Shown: positions 6,990-13,826 of the stretch, in pieces
Position numbering within the stretch: the first letter of the stretch is position 1
Layout: each line of letters starts with the position of its first letter
From: Planctomycetes bacterium RBG_16_43_13
GTDB lineage: Bacteria; Planctomycetota; MHYJ01
Length of the DNA: 15,371 nt
Assembly: GCA_001828445.1 (NCBI GenBank)
Contig: MHYJ01000160.1
Coordinates: 288 to 15,658 of the forward strand
Direction: 5' to 3'
Notes under the pieces: model-generated
What the model was told of the DNA's origin: nothing
What the model saw: only the letters and a program-made list of their open reading frames with translations
Database searches by the model: none
Translations under genes and position numbers: made by a program

Positions 6990-8049
6990 TGGTGCACAAG
7001 CCATATTTGATAAAGTATTAAGTGGCAATCGTATAACTGAAGGTGACGCACTTACTCTTTTTGAGAAGGTAGATATAATCACACTTGGCTCAGTTGCGGA
7101 TTCTATCAGATTTCGTCTACATCCAGAGAAGATAGTAACTTACATAGTTGACAGAAATATAAACTACACAAATGCTTGCGTTACGTTATGTAAATTTTGC
7201 GCCTTCTATAGGACAGTAAACGACAGCGAGGCATATACACTCTCAAAGGAAGAACTCTATGAAAAGATAGATGAAACAATAAAACTCGGCGGCGTCCAGA
7301 TTTTGTTACAAGGTGGACATCACCCGCATTATAAGCTTGATTGGTATGAGGACCTACTTAGATTCATAAAGGATAACTTCAAAATACACATACACGGCTT
7401 TTCCCCGCCAGAGATAGACCATTTTGCAAGGATTAACAAAATTTCTTTGAAAGAAGTAATAAGCAGGTTGAAAGAAGCCGGACTTGATACAATACCGGGT
7501 GGAGGAGCTGAGATATTAGTAGATAGCGTGAGAAATAAAATCAGCCCCTATAAATGCACTGCCGATGACTGGCTCACAGTTATGAGAACCGCTCATAAGC
7601 TTGGTATGAAAACAACCTGCACTATGGTATACGGGCACGTAGAAACGTTTGCTGACAGGGTAGAGCATCTACGCAGGTTAAGACAACTTCAGGATGAGAC
7701 AGGTGGTTTTACAGCATTTATCGCATGGTCTATGCAACCCAAAAATACGGAACTTGCTAATATGCCTGAAACATGTGGATTCGAATACCTAAGGACACTT
7801 GCTATATCAAGAATGTATCTGGATAATATACCTAACATACAATCATCTTGGGTAACGCAAGGTGATAAAATAGGACAGATGGCTCTTAGATACGGTGCCA
7901 ATGATATGGGTAGTACTATGCTTGAAGAAAACGTTGTATCGGCTGCCGGTGCGGACTTCCGCCTTGCAGAAACAGATATACGTCGCGTTATAGAAGAATT
8001 GGATTTTACTCCTAAGCGTAGGGATTGCTACTATAAAATTTTAGAGTAG
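6976..8049 (+). CDS. mqnC: Cyclic dehypoxanthinyl futalosine synthase MqnC (radical SAM)
   Basis: A 357-residue radical SAM enzyme. The cluster motif CVTLCKFC places Cys at 68, 72 and 75 (C-x3-C-x2-C) and binds the [4Fe-4S] that cleaves S-adenosylmethionine. MqnC cyclises dehypoxanthine futalosine to the cyclic form, a mid-pathway step of menaquinone synthesis. LLQGGHHPHYKLDWYEDL marks MqnC rather than its relative MqnE, and the C-terminal SAAGADFRLAETDIRRVI is equally characteristic. The length is usual for MqnC. The start is TTG with a strong ribosome binding site inside mqnA. Enzymes for the other steps (mqnE, mqnB, mqnD) are not in this window. Confidence 0.94.
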   Translation: MISCNGAQAIFDKVLSGNRITEGDALTLFEKVDIITLGSVADSIRFRLHPEKIVTYIVDRNINYTNACVTLCKFCAFYRTVNDSEAYTLSKEELYEKIDETIKLGGVQILLQGGHHPHYKLDWYEDLLRFIKDNFKIHIHGFSPPEIDHFARINKISLKEVISRLKEAGLDTIPGGGAEILVDSVRNKISPYKCTADDWLTVMRTAHKLGMKTTCTMVYGHVETFADRVEHLRRLRQLQDETGGFTAFIAWSMQPKNTELANMPETCGFEYLRTLAISRMYLDNIPNIQSSWVTQGDKIGQMALRYGANDMGSTMLEENVVSAAGADFRLAETDIRRVIEELDFTPKRRDCYYKILE

Positions 8050-8072
8050 TTTAAGTTTTATCTAATAAAGAT

Positions 8073-10067
8073 ATGGTTATAAGACGAAGAGCCACTGGGG
8101 GAGCTCCACAACAGGTCAATATTGGTAGCGATGACCCTGTCCAGAAGTGGACAAGCATAATACAACAGGCGCCTAACTACCCAGAGGGATATTATAATCG
8201 CGCTTGCGCTTTATACGAGCGAGGACGTCATCTAAATGCACTTCAGGATTTTACCATAGCTATAAATCTAAACCCACGTTATGCTGACGCTTACTTTAAC
8301 AGGGCTATAACATATAAAGCCCTTAATGATGATGATAAGGCGGTTGTTGACTTTACAAAGACAATACAACTCGACACGAGAAACAAAGACGCCTATTACA
8401 ATCGTGCGACTATACTTTATAACAGAGGACTATACGATGCCTCGTTAAGAGACCTCACCAAAACTATAGAACTTAATCCACAGGAGGTAGATGCATACAC
8501 GTTACGTGGTTCTATATACCATATGAAAGGCGACAGAAACAGCGCAATAAGCGACTATACAAAGGCAATTGAATTAAGCCCAAGCAACTCTGTAACCTAC
8601 TGCAATCGCGGCATAGCAAGATTTGAGAGAGGCGACTTCGGCAGTGCTATAGATGATTTCGCAAAATCGTTGGAGCTTAATCCACGCTATGCTATCGCCC
8701 TCTACAACCGCGGTATCGCATATATGAAAAGAAACGAAATCGACAAAGCCCTCAACGACTACAATACATCTATCCAGTGCGACCCACGTATCGCAGGCGC
8801 CTATAGAAATAGGGGCTTCATACTCTACAACAAAAAGGATTTCAACGGTGCGGTGCAGGATTTCGATAAAGCCGTAAAGATAGACCCTAAACTCGACATA
8901 CCCGAATATGGCGATGCCCTCTACCGCCGCGGCGAACTAAACTTCGCAAAGGACGATTTCAATGCGGCAATCCAGGACTTCGAACGCGCTATAAAAATAA
9001 ATTCTACTATCAAAATCGACCCCAGATATGCCGACGCCTTCTACAAACGCGCCCTCGCTGATTATGAGAAGAAAAACTTCGAGGCGGCTATCAGTAGTTT
9101 CGAGAAGGCAGTCAAACTCGATGAAAAATTCAAGACAGACCCTAAATACGCCCATGCATACTATCAACGCGGACTCGCCCGCCTAAAGATGAGGAAAAAC
9201 GACGGAGCCATCAGCGATTTCACCACATCTATTACGTTAAATCCTGTTAACGCCATTGTCTATTACCAGCGTGGCTCTATATATTACGAACAGGAACAAT
9301 ACGACCAGGCAATAGAGGACTTTACAAAGACGATTGAATTCGAGCCGAATAATATCAACGCCTACACTAAACGCTGCCATTCATACTTCTACACGGGCAA
9401 CTTCTTATCCGCTGTAAAGGATTTTGAGAAGGTTAAAGAACTAAATCCAAAGGTCAAGATGGACCCCGTCTATGTGGATTCTTATGTGAAGCGCGGTATG
9501 CAGTTATACGACGGCGGCGACCTCGATGGTGCAATTCTACACATAGATAAGGCAGTCGAACTAAATCCGAAGCTGAAGATAGAGAATGCATATATAGATG
9601 CCTGCGTAAAGAGAGCAACCACCGCTTATGAAAATAAAAACTACGACGCCGCTATAAGCGACTTCGAGCGGGCTATAAAACTCCGCACCAATATAAAAGC
9701 AAATACGACATACTTAGACGTCTGCATAAAGCGCGGGGCAATGCGATTCGAGAAGAATGACTGGGACGGCGCCATAGCCGATTTCTCCCGTGCAATAGAG
9801 TCAAATCCAGATGTTACACTGTATTATAATAGGGCTTTAGCATACGAAAAGAAAAATGACTACACCAATGCGATAGATGACTTCACCGCCGTATTAGAAC
9901 TCACCCCTGACGACGCATCCGCCGTCTTCAAGCGGGCTGTGGCAAACTACAATAAAGGCAACTACGGCTCCGCAAGCGACGACTTCCTGAAGGTGTTACA
10001 TATGGACCCGTCACTAAAACCGCAGATAGAGCCGTATGTGGCAGAGATAAAGAAAAAGATGGGGTAG
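8073..10067 (+). CDS. TPR protein with 17 units, two unit lengths
   Basis: A 664-residue protein that is nearly all tetratricopeptide repeat, with a short N-terminal arm (1-34) and an 18-residue C-terminal cap. Units follow the pattern (D)AYYNRAxxYxxxxxYxxAIxDFxxAIxLNP. Unit boundaries read as 34 residues for units 1-6, 39, 40 and 40 for units 7-9, 34 for units 10-11, 40 for units 12-14, then 34, 33 and 34. There is no signal peptide or membrane segment and no catalytic domain, so it is probably a cytoplasmic scaffold for protein partners. It lies 23 nt after mqnC on the same strand, without a clear ribosome binding site. Third codon positions look more C-rich from about 8640 onward than before, which may reflect internal duplication or recombination. 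Confidence 0.9.
   Translation: MVIRRRATGGAPQQVNIGSDDPVQKWTSIIQQAPNYPEGYYNRACALYERGRHLNALQDFTIAINLNPRYADAYFNRAITYKALNDDDKAVVDFTKTIQLDTRNKDAYYNRATILYNRGLYDASLRDLTKTIELNPQEVDAYTLRGSIYHMKGDRNSAISDYTKAIELSPSNSVTYCNRGIARFERGDFGSAIDDFAKSLELNPRYAIALYNRGIAYMKRNEIDKALNDYNTSIQCDPRIAGAYRNRGFILYNKKDFNGAVQDFDKAVKIDPKLDIPEYGDALYRRGELNFAKDDFNAAIQDFERAIKINSTIKIDPRYADAFYKRALADYEKKNFEAAISSFEKAVKLDEKFKTDPKYAHAYYQRGLARLKMRKNDGAISDFTTSITLNPVNAIVYYQRGSIYYEQEQYDQAIEDFTKTIEFEPNNINAYTKRCHSYFYTGNFLSAVKDFEKVKELNPKVKMDPVYVDSYVKRGMQLYDGGDLDGAILHIDKAVELNPKLKIENAYIDACVKRATTAYENKNYDAAISDFERAIKLRTNIKANTTYLDVCIKRGAMRFEKNDWDGAIADFSRAIESNPDVTLYYNRALAYEKKNDYTNAIDDFTAVLELTPDDASAVFKRAVANYNKGNYGSASDDFLKVLHMDPSLKPQIEPYVAEIKKKMG
8175..10010 (+). 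repeat. Seventeen tandem TPR units with a five-unit super-repeat
   Basis: Residues 35-646 of the TPR protein. Long units 7-9 (8787-9143) and 12-14 (9348-9707) each carry a 5-6 residue insert after the second helix, of the kind PKLKI or STIKIDP, while the flanking units are canonical. The arrangement long-long-long-short-short recurs with a period of five units (7-11 and 12-16). Confidence 0.8.
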
Positions 10068-10104
10068 GAAAAATTATAAATCCGAATTGCAAAAGCCAGA
10101 ACGT

Positions 10105-11202
10105 TCAAAACAAACCTGCATATATCTCCACAACCCTTTTCGCCTGCTCTTTTATCGAGTAGCACCGTAACGCCTTTTCGCGAGCCGCAAGACCCATTTT
10201 CTTAGAAAATTTATGTTCTGTCGCTAAAGCAATTATGCCAGCAACTATCCCAAGAGGGTCGTCTCTTATTATGATGCCTGTCTTCCCATCATCAACAATC
10301 TCAGGTATCATACCTCTATCCGCTCCTATCGCTGGCTTCGCCATTGCCATCGCCTCTCGGAGGGCGCGGCAGGTGCCGTCAGAACCCGGCACGAGGAATA
10401 TAATCGCATCAAATGCGGCAACTGTGTCGAGGTAGTCATCTCCTTTTAGATAGCCCGTAAATATTACTGTGCCATCTAACCCAAGCCGCTTAGCGGGCTC
10501 AACCGCCACTTCCTCTCTGTGCGTGCCTCGACCTACGATAAGGACTTTCAGGTTCGGCAATTTCTCGCTCACTAATTTTATCCCTTTGAGCAGGACATCA
10601 AACCTGCGGTGTCTCTGTATGCGGGCGACTACGCCGAGGACGAAGTCATCCTGCCCTATTCCGTACTTTGCCCTTACACGCTTGGCACCTTCAACGTGCG
10701 CCTCTGGATTGTATCTCTCTAACTCCATAGCAGGATTTATCAGAGATGTCTTATACGGTGAGTGCGCCAATTTAGAGAATACAATCTGGGCGTCCGTCAG
10801 CTCGTTGAGCAGTAATGAGTTTATCGGCTCTGCGGAGTAGTTTGTCCTCACGACTTTTGTTTTACTGCCACTCAATTTTGCGGCGATGCCTCCGAGGAGG
10901 TGGTCGTGGGTCTGGTGGGTGTGGATTATATCAATCCTATTTTCCCTCAAGAATTTAGAGAGCCGCTTAATGTCAGCTAAATTATCAAGCAGGTTCGGTC
11001 TTTTATTCAGTGCGAAATCGCAAATTGGTTTTAATCCCCGCCCTTTCGCCTTTTGCAGTAGGGAGATATTCGCATCTGGGGGAGGCATCTTGCAGGCAAG
11101 AGAGACCTCGCACCCAGCCCGCTTCAACTCCACGCACAAATCCAGCATCGGCTCAGCGGGACCTGTGAACTTCCAATCGAAGAGGATGTGGAGAATTTTC
11201 AT
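10105..11202 (-). CDS. GT-B glycosyltransferase, family 4-like
   Basis: A 365-residue protein with the two-domain GT-B plan. It opens with MKILHILFDWKFTGPAEP, in which GPAE matches the G-G-A-E loop of the acceptor domain, and has IIHTHQTHDHLLG at 92-104. The donor domain begins near 187 (VLGVVARIQRHRRFDVLLKG), continues with LKVLIVGRG at 218-226, and ends with the nucleotide-sugar site. There the usual E-x7-E reads Asp275-x7-Glu283 (SDGTCRALREAM), followed by IPEIVDDGKTG, so the first acid is Asp rather than Glu. It probably transfers a sugar in cell-surface glycan or glycolipid synthesis; donor and acceptor are unknown. It is convergent with the TPR gene (37 bp apart) and lies 22 bp after the toxin gene. 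No ribosome binding site precedes its ATG. Confidence 0.88.
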   Translation of the reverse strand: MKILHILFDWKFTGPAEPMLDLCVELKRAGCEVSLACKMPPPDANISLLQKAKGRGLKPICDFALNKRPNLLDNLADIKRLSKFLRENRIDIIHTHQTHDHLLGGIAAKLSGSKTKVVRTNYSAEPINSLLLNELTDAQIVFSKLAHSPYKTSLINPAMELERYNPEAHVEGAKRVRAKYGIGQDDFVLGVVARIQRHRRFDVLLKGIKLVSEKLPNLKVLIVGRGTHREEVAVEPAKRLGLDGTVIFTGYLKGDDYLDTVAAFDAIIFLVPGSDGTCRALREAMAMAKPAIGADRGMIPEIVDDGKTGIIIRDDPLGIVAGIIALATEHKFSKKMGLAAREKALRCYSIKEQAKRVVEIYAGLF

Positions 11203-11206
11203 CTAT

Positions 11207-11218
11207 TTGTAGAATTCG
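11207..11218. repeat. 12-bp direct repeat, copy 1
   Basis: TTGTAGAATTCG, in the short gap between the glycosyltransferase start and the toxin stop. An identical copy in the same orientation lies at 11753-11764, so the pair brackets the toxin-antitoxin module with its promoter. Confidence 0.6.
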
Positions 11219-11224
11219 CAATTT

Positions 11225-11479
11225 CTACCTATACACCTCGCGGCGGTGTCTGACACGCATTATTTTCAGCAACCTATTTCTGTCGTCAATCTCGTATATG
11301 ACCCTATAATCGCCAACCCTTATCCGCCAATCCCGCCCCGAGCCGGACAGTTTCCTACAGCCGTGTGGACGAGGATTTTTAGATAGTGCCTTTATATCGT
11401 AGGTTATACGATTGAAATATTCCTTTGGAATGTGCTTTAAGTCCCGCTCTGCGGTCCGCTCGACGAGGACATCATACAC
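11225..11479 (-). CDS. RelE/ParE family toxin
   Basis: An 84-residue RelE/ParE-fold protein. RelE-type toxins cut mRNA on the ribosome and are held off by a cognate antitoxin. The family pattern is complete: KNPRPHGCRKLSG (34-46), WRIRVGDYRVIYEID (51-65) and the C-terminal RVRHRREVYR (75-84), giving Arg52, Arg54, Arg59, Arg80 and Tyr83 as likely catalytic or RNA-binding positions. Closeness to RelE rather than ParE rests on the RVxHRREVYR ending. The start is GTG at 11477-11479, overlapping the antitoxin stop by 8 nt, and is supported by AAGGAG 10 nt upstream. The module appears intact and is probably functional. Confidence 0.9.
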   Translation of the reverse strand: MYDVLVERTAERDLKHIPKEYFNRITYDIKALSKNPRPHGCRKLSGSGRDWRIRVGDYRVIYEIDDRNRLLKIMRVRHRREVYR

Positions 11480-11693
11480 CTTGGTTGTGCTCCTTCAGAA
11501 ACTCCGAGAATGGTCTAAACTTGAGCGTCTTTCTACGTATCTTTTCTAAAGTTCTGATGTCCTCAAGGTCCTCCAACTCTTCTAAGAGTTCCTGATAATC
11601 ATCAATATCGAGGATAACTGCGGAAGGTTTGCCGTTTCTTACGACAATCTCCGGTATCCCCCTTTTTGTCCTGCCATTTCTAATTCTCTGCAT
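11472..11693 (-). CDS. Phd/YefM-like antitoxin, short N-terminus
   Basis: A 73-residue antitoxin for the overlapping RelE-like toxin. IPEIVVRNGKPSAVILDIDDYQEL (positions 13-36; key residues Gly21, Lys22, Pro23 and Tyr33) matches the second half of the Phd/YefM domain, followed by an acidic helix (38-51) and a basic tail thought to wrap the toxin. The first part of the usual DNA-binding domain, an S-x-(S/T)-E-(L/F)-(R/K)-x-x-(L/F) helix about 15-20 residues long, is missing. A TAG lies two codons before the ATG in frame, so no longer start is possible. A good ribosome binding site and promoter lie directly upstream. Autorepression may therefore be altered, or this is a short family variant. 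Confidence 0.85.
   Translation of the reverse strand: MQRIRNGRTKRGIPEIVVRNGKPSAVILDIDDYQELLEELEDLEDIRTLEKIRRKTLKFRPFSEFLKEHNQGV
11490..11495 (-). promoter_or_regulatory. Shine-Dalgarno site of the toxin gene
   Basis: AAGGAG on the minus strand, inside the antitoxin gene and 10 nt before the GTG of the toxin. It supports the GTG start. Confidence 0.7.
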
Positions 11694-11700
11694 TATCTAT

Positions 11701-11706
11701 CACCTC
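11701..11706 (-). promoter_or_regulatory. Shine-Dalgarno site of the antitoxin gene
   Basis: GAGGTG on the minus strand, 7 nt before the antitoxin ATG. It fixes the short start of the antitoxin. Confidence 0.75.
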
Positions 11707-11713
11707 AATCTAA

Positions 11714-11741
11714 ATTATACATCCAATATGTGGTAAGTCAA
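11714..11741 (-). promoter_or_regulatory. Sigma70-type promoter of the toxin-antitoxin module
   Basis: On the minus strand, TTGACT (11736-11741), a 16-nt spacer and a perfect TATAAT (11714-11719). This is the best promoter in the window. Transcription would start near 11707, just before the ribosome binding site, giving a very short leader. Confidence 0.75.
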
Positions 11742-11748
11742 TTCGTTT

Positions 11749-12612
11749 TCACTTGTAGAATTCGTATTCGTAGAGGGTTTGGCGGATAAGCGTTTTTGTT
11801 TCCCTGCCATCTACTATCTTTACTTTGTACTCATTTTTCTCAATTATGTTTCCGTAATTATTATATTTATAATTGTAAGATGTCTTATACACTAAACTTC
11901 CGTCAGCCCTATACTCAGATTCCTCAGTTCTATTTGCGTTGTTGTTATATTCGTAAGCGTATTTCTTATCTAAAACTTCATCCTTATTATATCTACACAT
12001 CTCTATCATATTTCCATTCTCATCATATCTAAAAGTATACTTACTATTTAAATTATTATCTCCTTTATATTTGGCTGACTCAACCTCCTTCCCATAGTCA
12101 TCATATTTGGATATCCACCTTTCATCCAAACTGCCATCCGCTTTATAATAAGCCCTGTCGACCATTTTCCCTTTGACGTCATATTTTGAAGTCCGTTTTC
12201 TTGTTAAATGTTCTTTTATATCATACCTATATCCAGTAATTCCATATCCATTGCCATCATATTCGAGGACCCACTTACATTCAAAATCTCCATTCTTATT
12301 TATATAAATACGCTCTATTTCATTTCCATCCTTATCGTGTTTCGAAACAGACCTTTGTATTAAACTCCCATCTGCATCATACCAAGACCACTCAATCTCG
12401 TTTCCAATGATATCAAAAATATTGACCACTTTGTTCTCAAGTTTTACCTTTCCCGTTGCTGTAGCCGAATATTCTACTCTTGTCTTCCTCTTCAGTCCTA
12501 TCGGTATCTTCTCCTCACCAACTTTTATTTTTGATTTCTCGCCCACTACTGCACACGAGCAGACAAAAATTATAGTGCATATAGCCGCTATCAATATAGT
12601 TTTATGTTTCAC
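11749..12612 (-). CDS. Putative lipoprotein with 26-residue tandem repeats
   Basis: A 287-residue protein that starts with a lipoprotein signal: basic MKHK, a hydrophobic core to about 17, then a V-C-S-C lipobox with Cys20 as the probable lipidated residue. Residues 78-261 are seven tandem units of 26 residues (the last is 28), of pattern YxADGSLxxKxxSKYDxxGNxxExxx, with half units on both sides. Such Tyr/Asp/Gly-rich repeats resemble YD/RHS-like or YwqK-like beta repeats, but no RHS core or toxin domain follows. It should sit on the outer face of a membrane; role unknown. The start is GTG within GTGA, overlapping the stop of the 383-residue gene by 4 nt, which implies translational coupling. 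The gene is much more A/T rich than that neighbour. Confidence 0.82.
   Translation of the reverse strand: MKHKTILIAAICTIIFVCSCAVVGEKSKIKVGEEKIPIGLKRKTRVEYSATATGKVKLENKVVNIFDIIGNEIEWSWYDADGSLIQRSVSKHDKDGNEIERIYINKNGDFECKWVLEYDGNGYGITGYRYDIKEHLTRKRTSKYDVKGKMVDRAYYKADGSLDERWISKYDDYGKEVESAKYKGDNNLNSKYTFRYDENGNMIEMCRYNKDEVLDKKYAYEYNNNANRTEESEYRADGSLVYKTSYNYKYNNYGNIIEKNEYKVKIVDGRETKTLIRQTLYEYEFYK
11753..11764. repeat. 12-bp direct repeat, copy 2
   Basis: TTGTAGAATTCG, identical to 11207-11218. It encodes the last residues of the lipoprotein (E-F-Y-K region) and lies just outside the toxin-antitoxin promoter. Confidence 0.6.
11830..12381 (-). repeat. Seven tandem 26-residue protein repeats
   Basis: Residues 78-261 of the lipoprotein. 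Six successive units are exactly 26 residues and the seventh is 28. Conserved positions are the leading Tyr, D-G-(S/N)-L, a Lys or Arg near position 10, (K/R/E)-Y-D near 14-16, and G-(N/K) near 19-20. The DNA copies have diverged, so this is an old protein-level repeat rather than a recent array. Confidence 0.8.
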
Positions 12613-13760
12613 AGTTCTAATTTCTGCTTCTTTTTCCTCTTATATTTTTTCGCCCGTTCGATTTCCTTTCTTCTGAATGTCTCGTCCTCTTTATACTTTT
12701 TATGCCAGTAACGTTTATTGTCGGCGAGCAGTTTCTCCCTGTATTTATGGTCGTCGTGGTAACGTTTTCGTCTCTGGGCGTTTAATCTGTCGCGGTTCTT
12801 CGCTCGGAGACCCCTTCTGTAGGCACGGATGTGGTCTTTTATCTTTTTTGATATCCCCTCTTCTTTCCTTCTGCGCGGGAGGCGGGTATCTACGAGGTTC
12901 CCAACGGGGCTTACTACCGCCCCATATTTCTCACTGCGGGCGCTCATTGCATCACATTGCAACATTATCTTCGCACCGTCGAGGTCGGCAAGCACCGCCT
13001 CCTCTACGCCGAATAACCACCTCGACAGTCGAAATTTATCGACGGAGAAGAGGTGATACCGCTTCGGTGCTTTCCCCACCTGCCTGGACATACCTGCCCC
13101 TCGGATATTTATGACCCCGATTGTGTTGAAATAATACGTGAGGTCGCAGAGCTGTATAGCGCCCCACACTCGGATAGCCCTCTCCTCGTCAAGGAGGTCG
13201 AAGGACGACTCCTCTATCGCTATCCAGAGCCGTTCTCCCTCGAGCCAGACCCTCGTTATAATCGGTGCGGTCGGTCGTTTCCCTCCTGGAGGCGGCTCGA
13301 AACGGGGAATCTTCCAATCACAATTTTCAACGTAGCTATTGGATTGGACGAACGCATTCCATCCATCCATCACGACTCCGCCTCGGCGGATGATGCCAAG
13401 ACGGTGGGGATAAAGGAAACGTTTCTCCTGTTTATAGGCGGTGCCGAAACCCTTCGCATAGACACCCCATTTGTCCTTCTGGCATTCGGTAATTTTATCG
13501 GGACTCTCCTCAGGGAAGATGGTGGTATAACCACCTCCCGATGCGGGGGCTCGCTCGACCGCTATATCCCTCCAAGACCTGCCTAAAAGTTCTGTAACCC
13601 TTCGCTTCTTTATAACCTTAGGTGTTATAGTTTGGTGGATGTGCGTAGGAACAGGGCGCGCAATGAAGAGACCATTTCTTCCGTGATATACTATTCCCTC
13701 GGTCATCCCGACGGCGAGCATATTCTCGAAGAGCCCCCTTAATGTCCGTCCGCTTGGCAT
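12609..13760 (-). CDS. Unrecognised protein with a strongly basic helical tail
   Basis: I cannot assign a family to this 383-residue protein. Three parts can be seen. Residues 1-155 contain a start like small phage-type proteins (EGIVYHGRNGLFIARPVP at 21-38) and GWNAFVQSN at 133-141. After PPPGGKRPTAP (156-166), residues 167-290 look beta-rich with several Trp (VWLEGERLWIAIEE, AIRVWGAIQLCDLTYYF), possibly an immunoglobulin-like sandwich. Residues 294-383 are a long helical stretch very rich in Lys, Arg and Tyr, likely to bind nucleic acid or another polyanion. There is no signal peptide or membrane segment. The ATG at 13760 has no ribosome binding site, but a promoter-like pair precedes it. 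It is reliable as a gene because of its length and its GTGA overlap with the lipoprotein gene. Confidence 0.7.
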   Translation of the reverse strand: MPSGRTLRGLFENMLAVGMTEGIVYHGRNGLFIARPVPTHIHQTITPKVIKKRRVTELLGRSWRDIAVERAPASGGGYTTIFPEESPDKITECQKDKWGVYAKGFGTAYKQEKRFLYPHRLGIIRRGGVVMDGWNAFVQSNSYVENCDWKIPRFEPPPGGKRPTAPIITRVWLEGERLWIAIEESSFDLLDEERAIRVWGAIQLCDLTYYFNTIGVINIRGAGMSRQVGKAPKRYHLFSVDKFRLSRWLFGVEEAVLADLDGAKIMLQCDAMSARSEKYGAVVSPVGNLVDTRLPRRRKEEGISKKIKDHIRAYRRGLRAKNRDRLNAQRRKRYHDDHKYREKLLADNKRYWHKKYKEDETFRRKEIERAKKYKRKKKQKLEL

Positions 13761-13766
13761 AATAAT

Positions 13767-13795
13767 AGTTTATGATTTTTGGCTCACAATTGCAA
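13767..13795 (-). promoter_or_regulatory. Candidate promoter of the 383-residue gene
   Basis: On the minus strand, TTGCAA (13790-13795), 17 nt, then TAAACT (13767-13772), only 6 nt before the ATG. It shares both hexamers and the spacing with the candidate promoter at 3421-3449. If active, it would give a leaderless mRNA. Confidence 0.4.
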
Positions 13796-13826
13796 TTTTT
13801 GGAGATGCCACAGCTTACGTTTCTCT

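Noticed and set aside
10068..10104. Transcription terminator between the convergent TPR and glycosyltransferase genes
   Set aside because: I see only an 8-bp GAACGTTC palindrome at 10098-10105 area and no stem followed by a T run on either strand.
10235..11212. Three + strand frames opposite the glycosyltransferase gene
   Set aside because: The minus-strand product has clear GT-B motifs throughout, so these are mirror frames.
11830..12381. RHS/YD-repeat toxin
   Set aside because: The repeats are similar in style, but the protein is short, lacks the RHS core motif and a C-terminal toxin domain, and has a lipoprotein signal.
12677..13586. Long open frames on the + strand (12677-13114 and 13053-13586)
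   Set aside because: They lie opposite the 383-residue gene, show no recognisable domain and have Pro/Arg/Ser-rich shadow composition. The minus-strand frame is longer and is coupled to the lipoprotein gene.
13788..13797. Perfect 10-bp palindrome AATTGCAATT as an operator
   Set aside because: It is short, A/T rich and overlaps the candidate -35; without a second copy or a nearby regulator gene I do not call it an operator.
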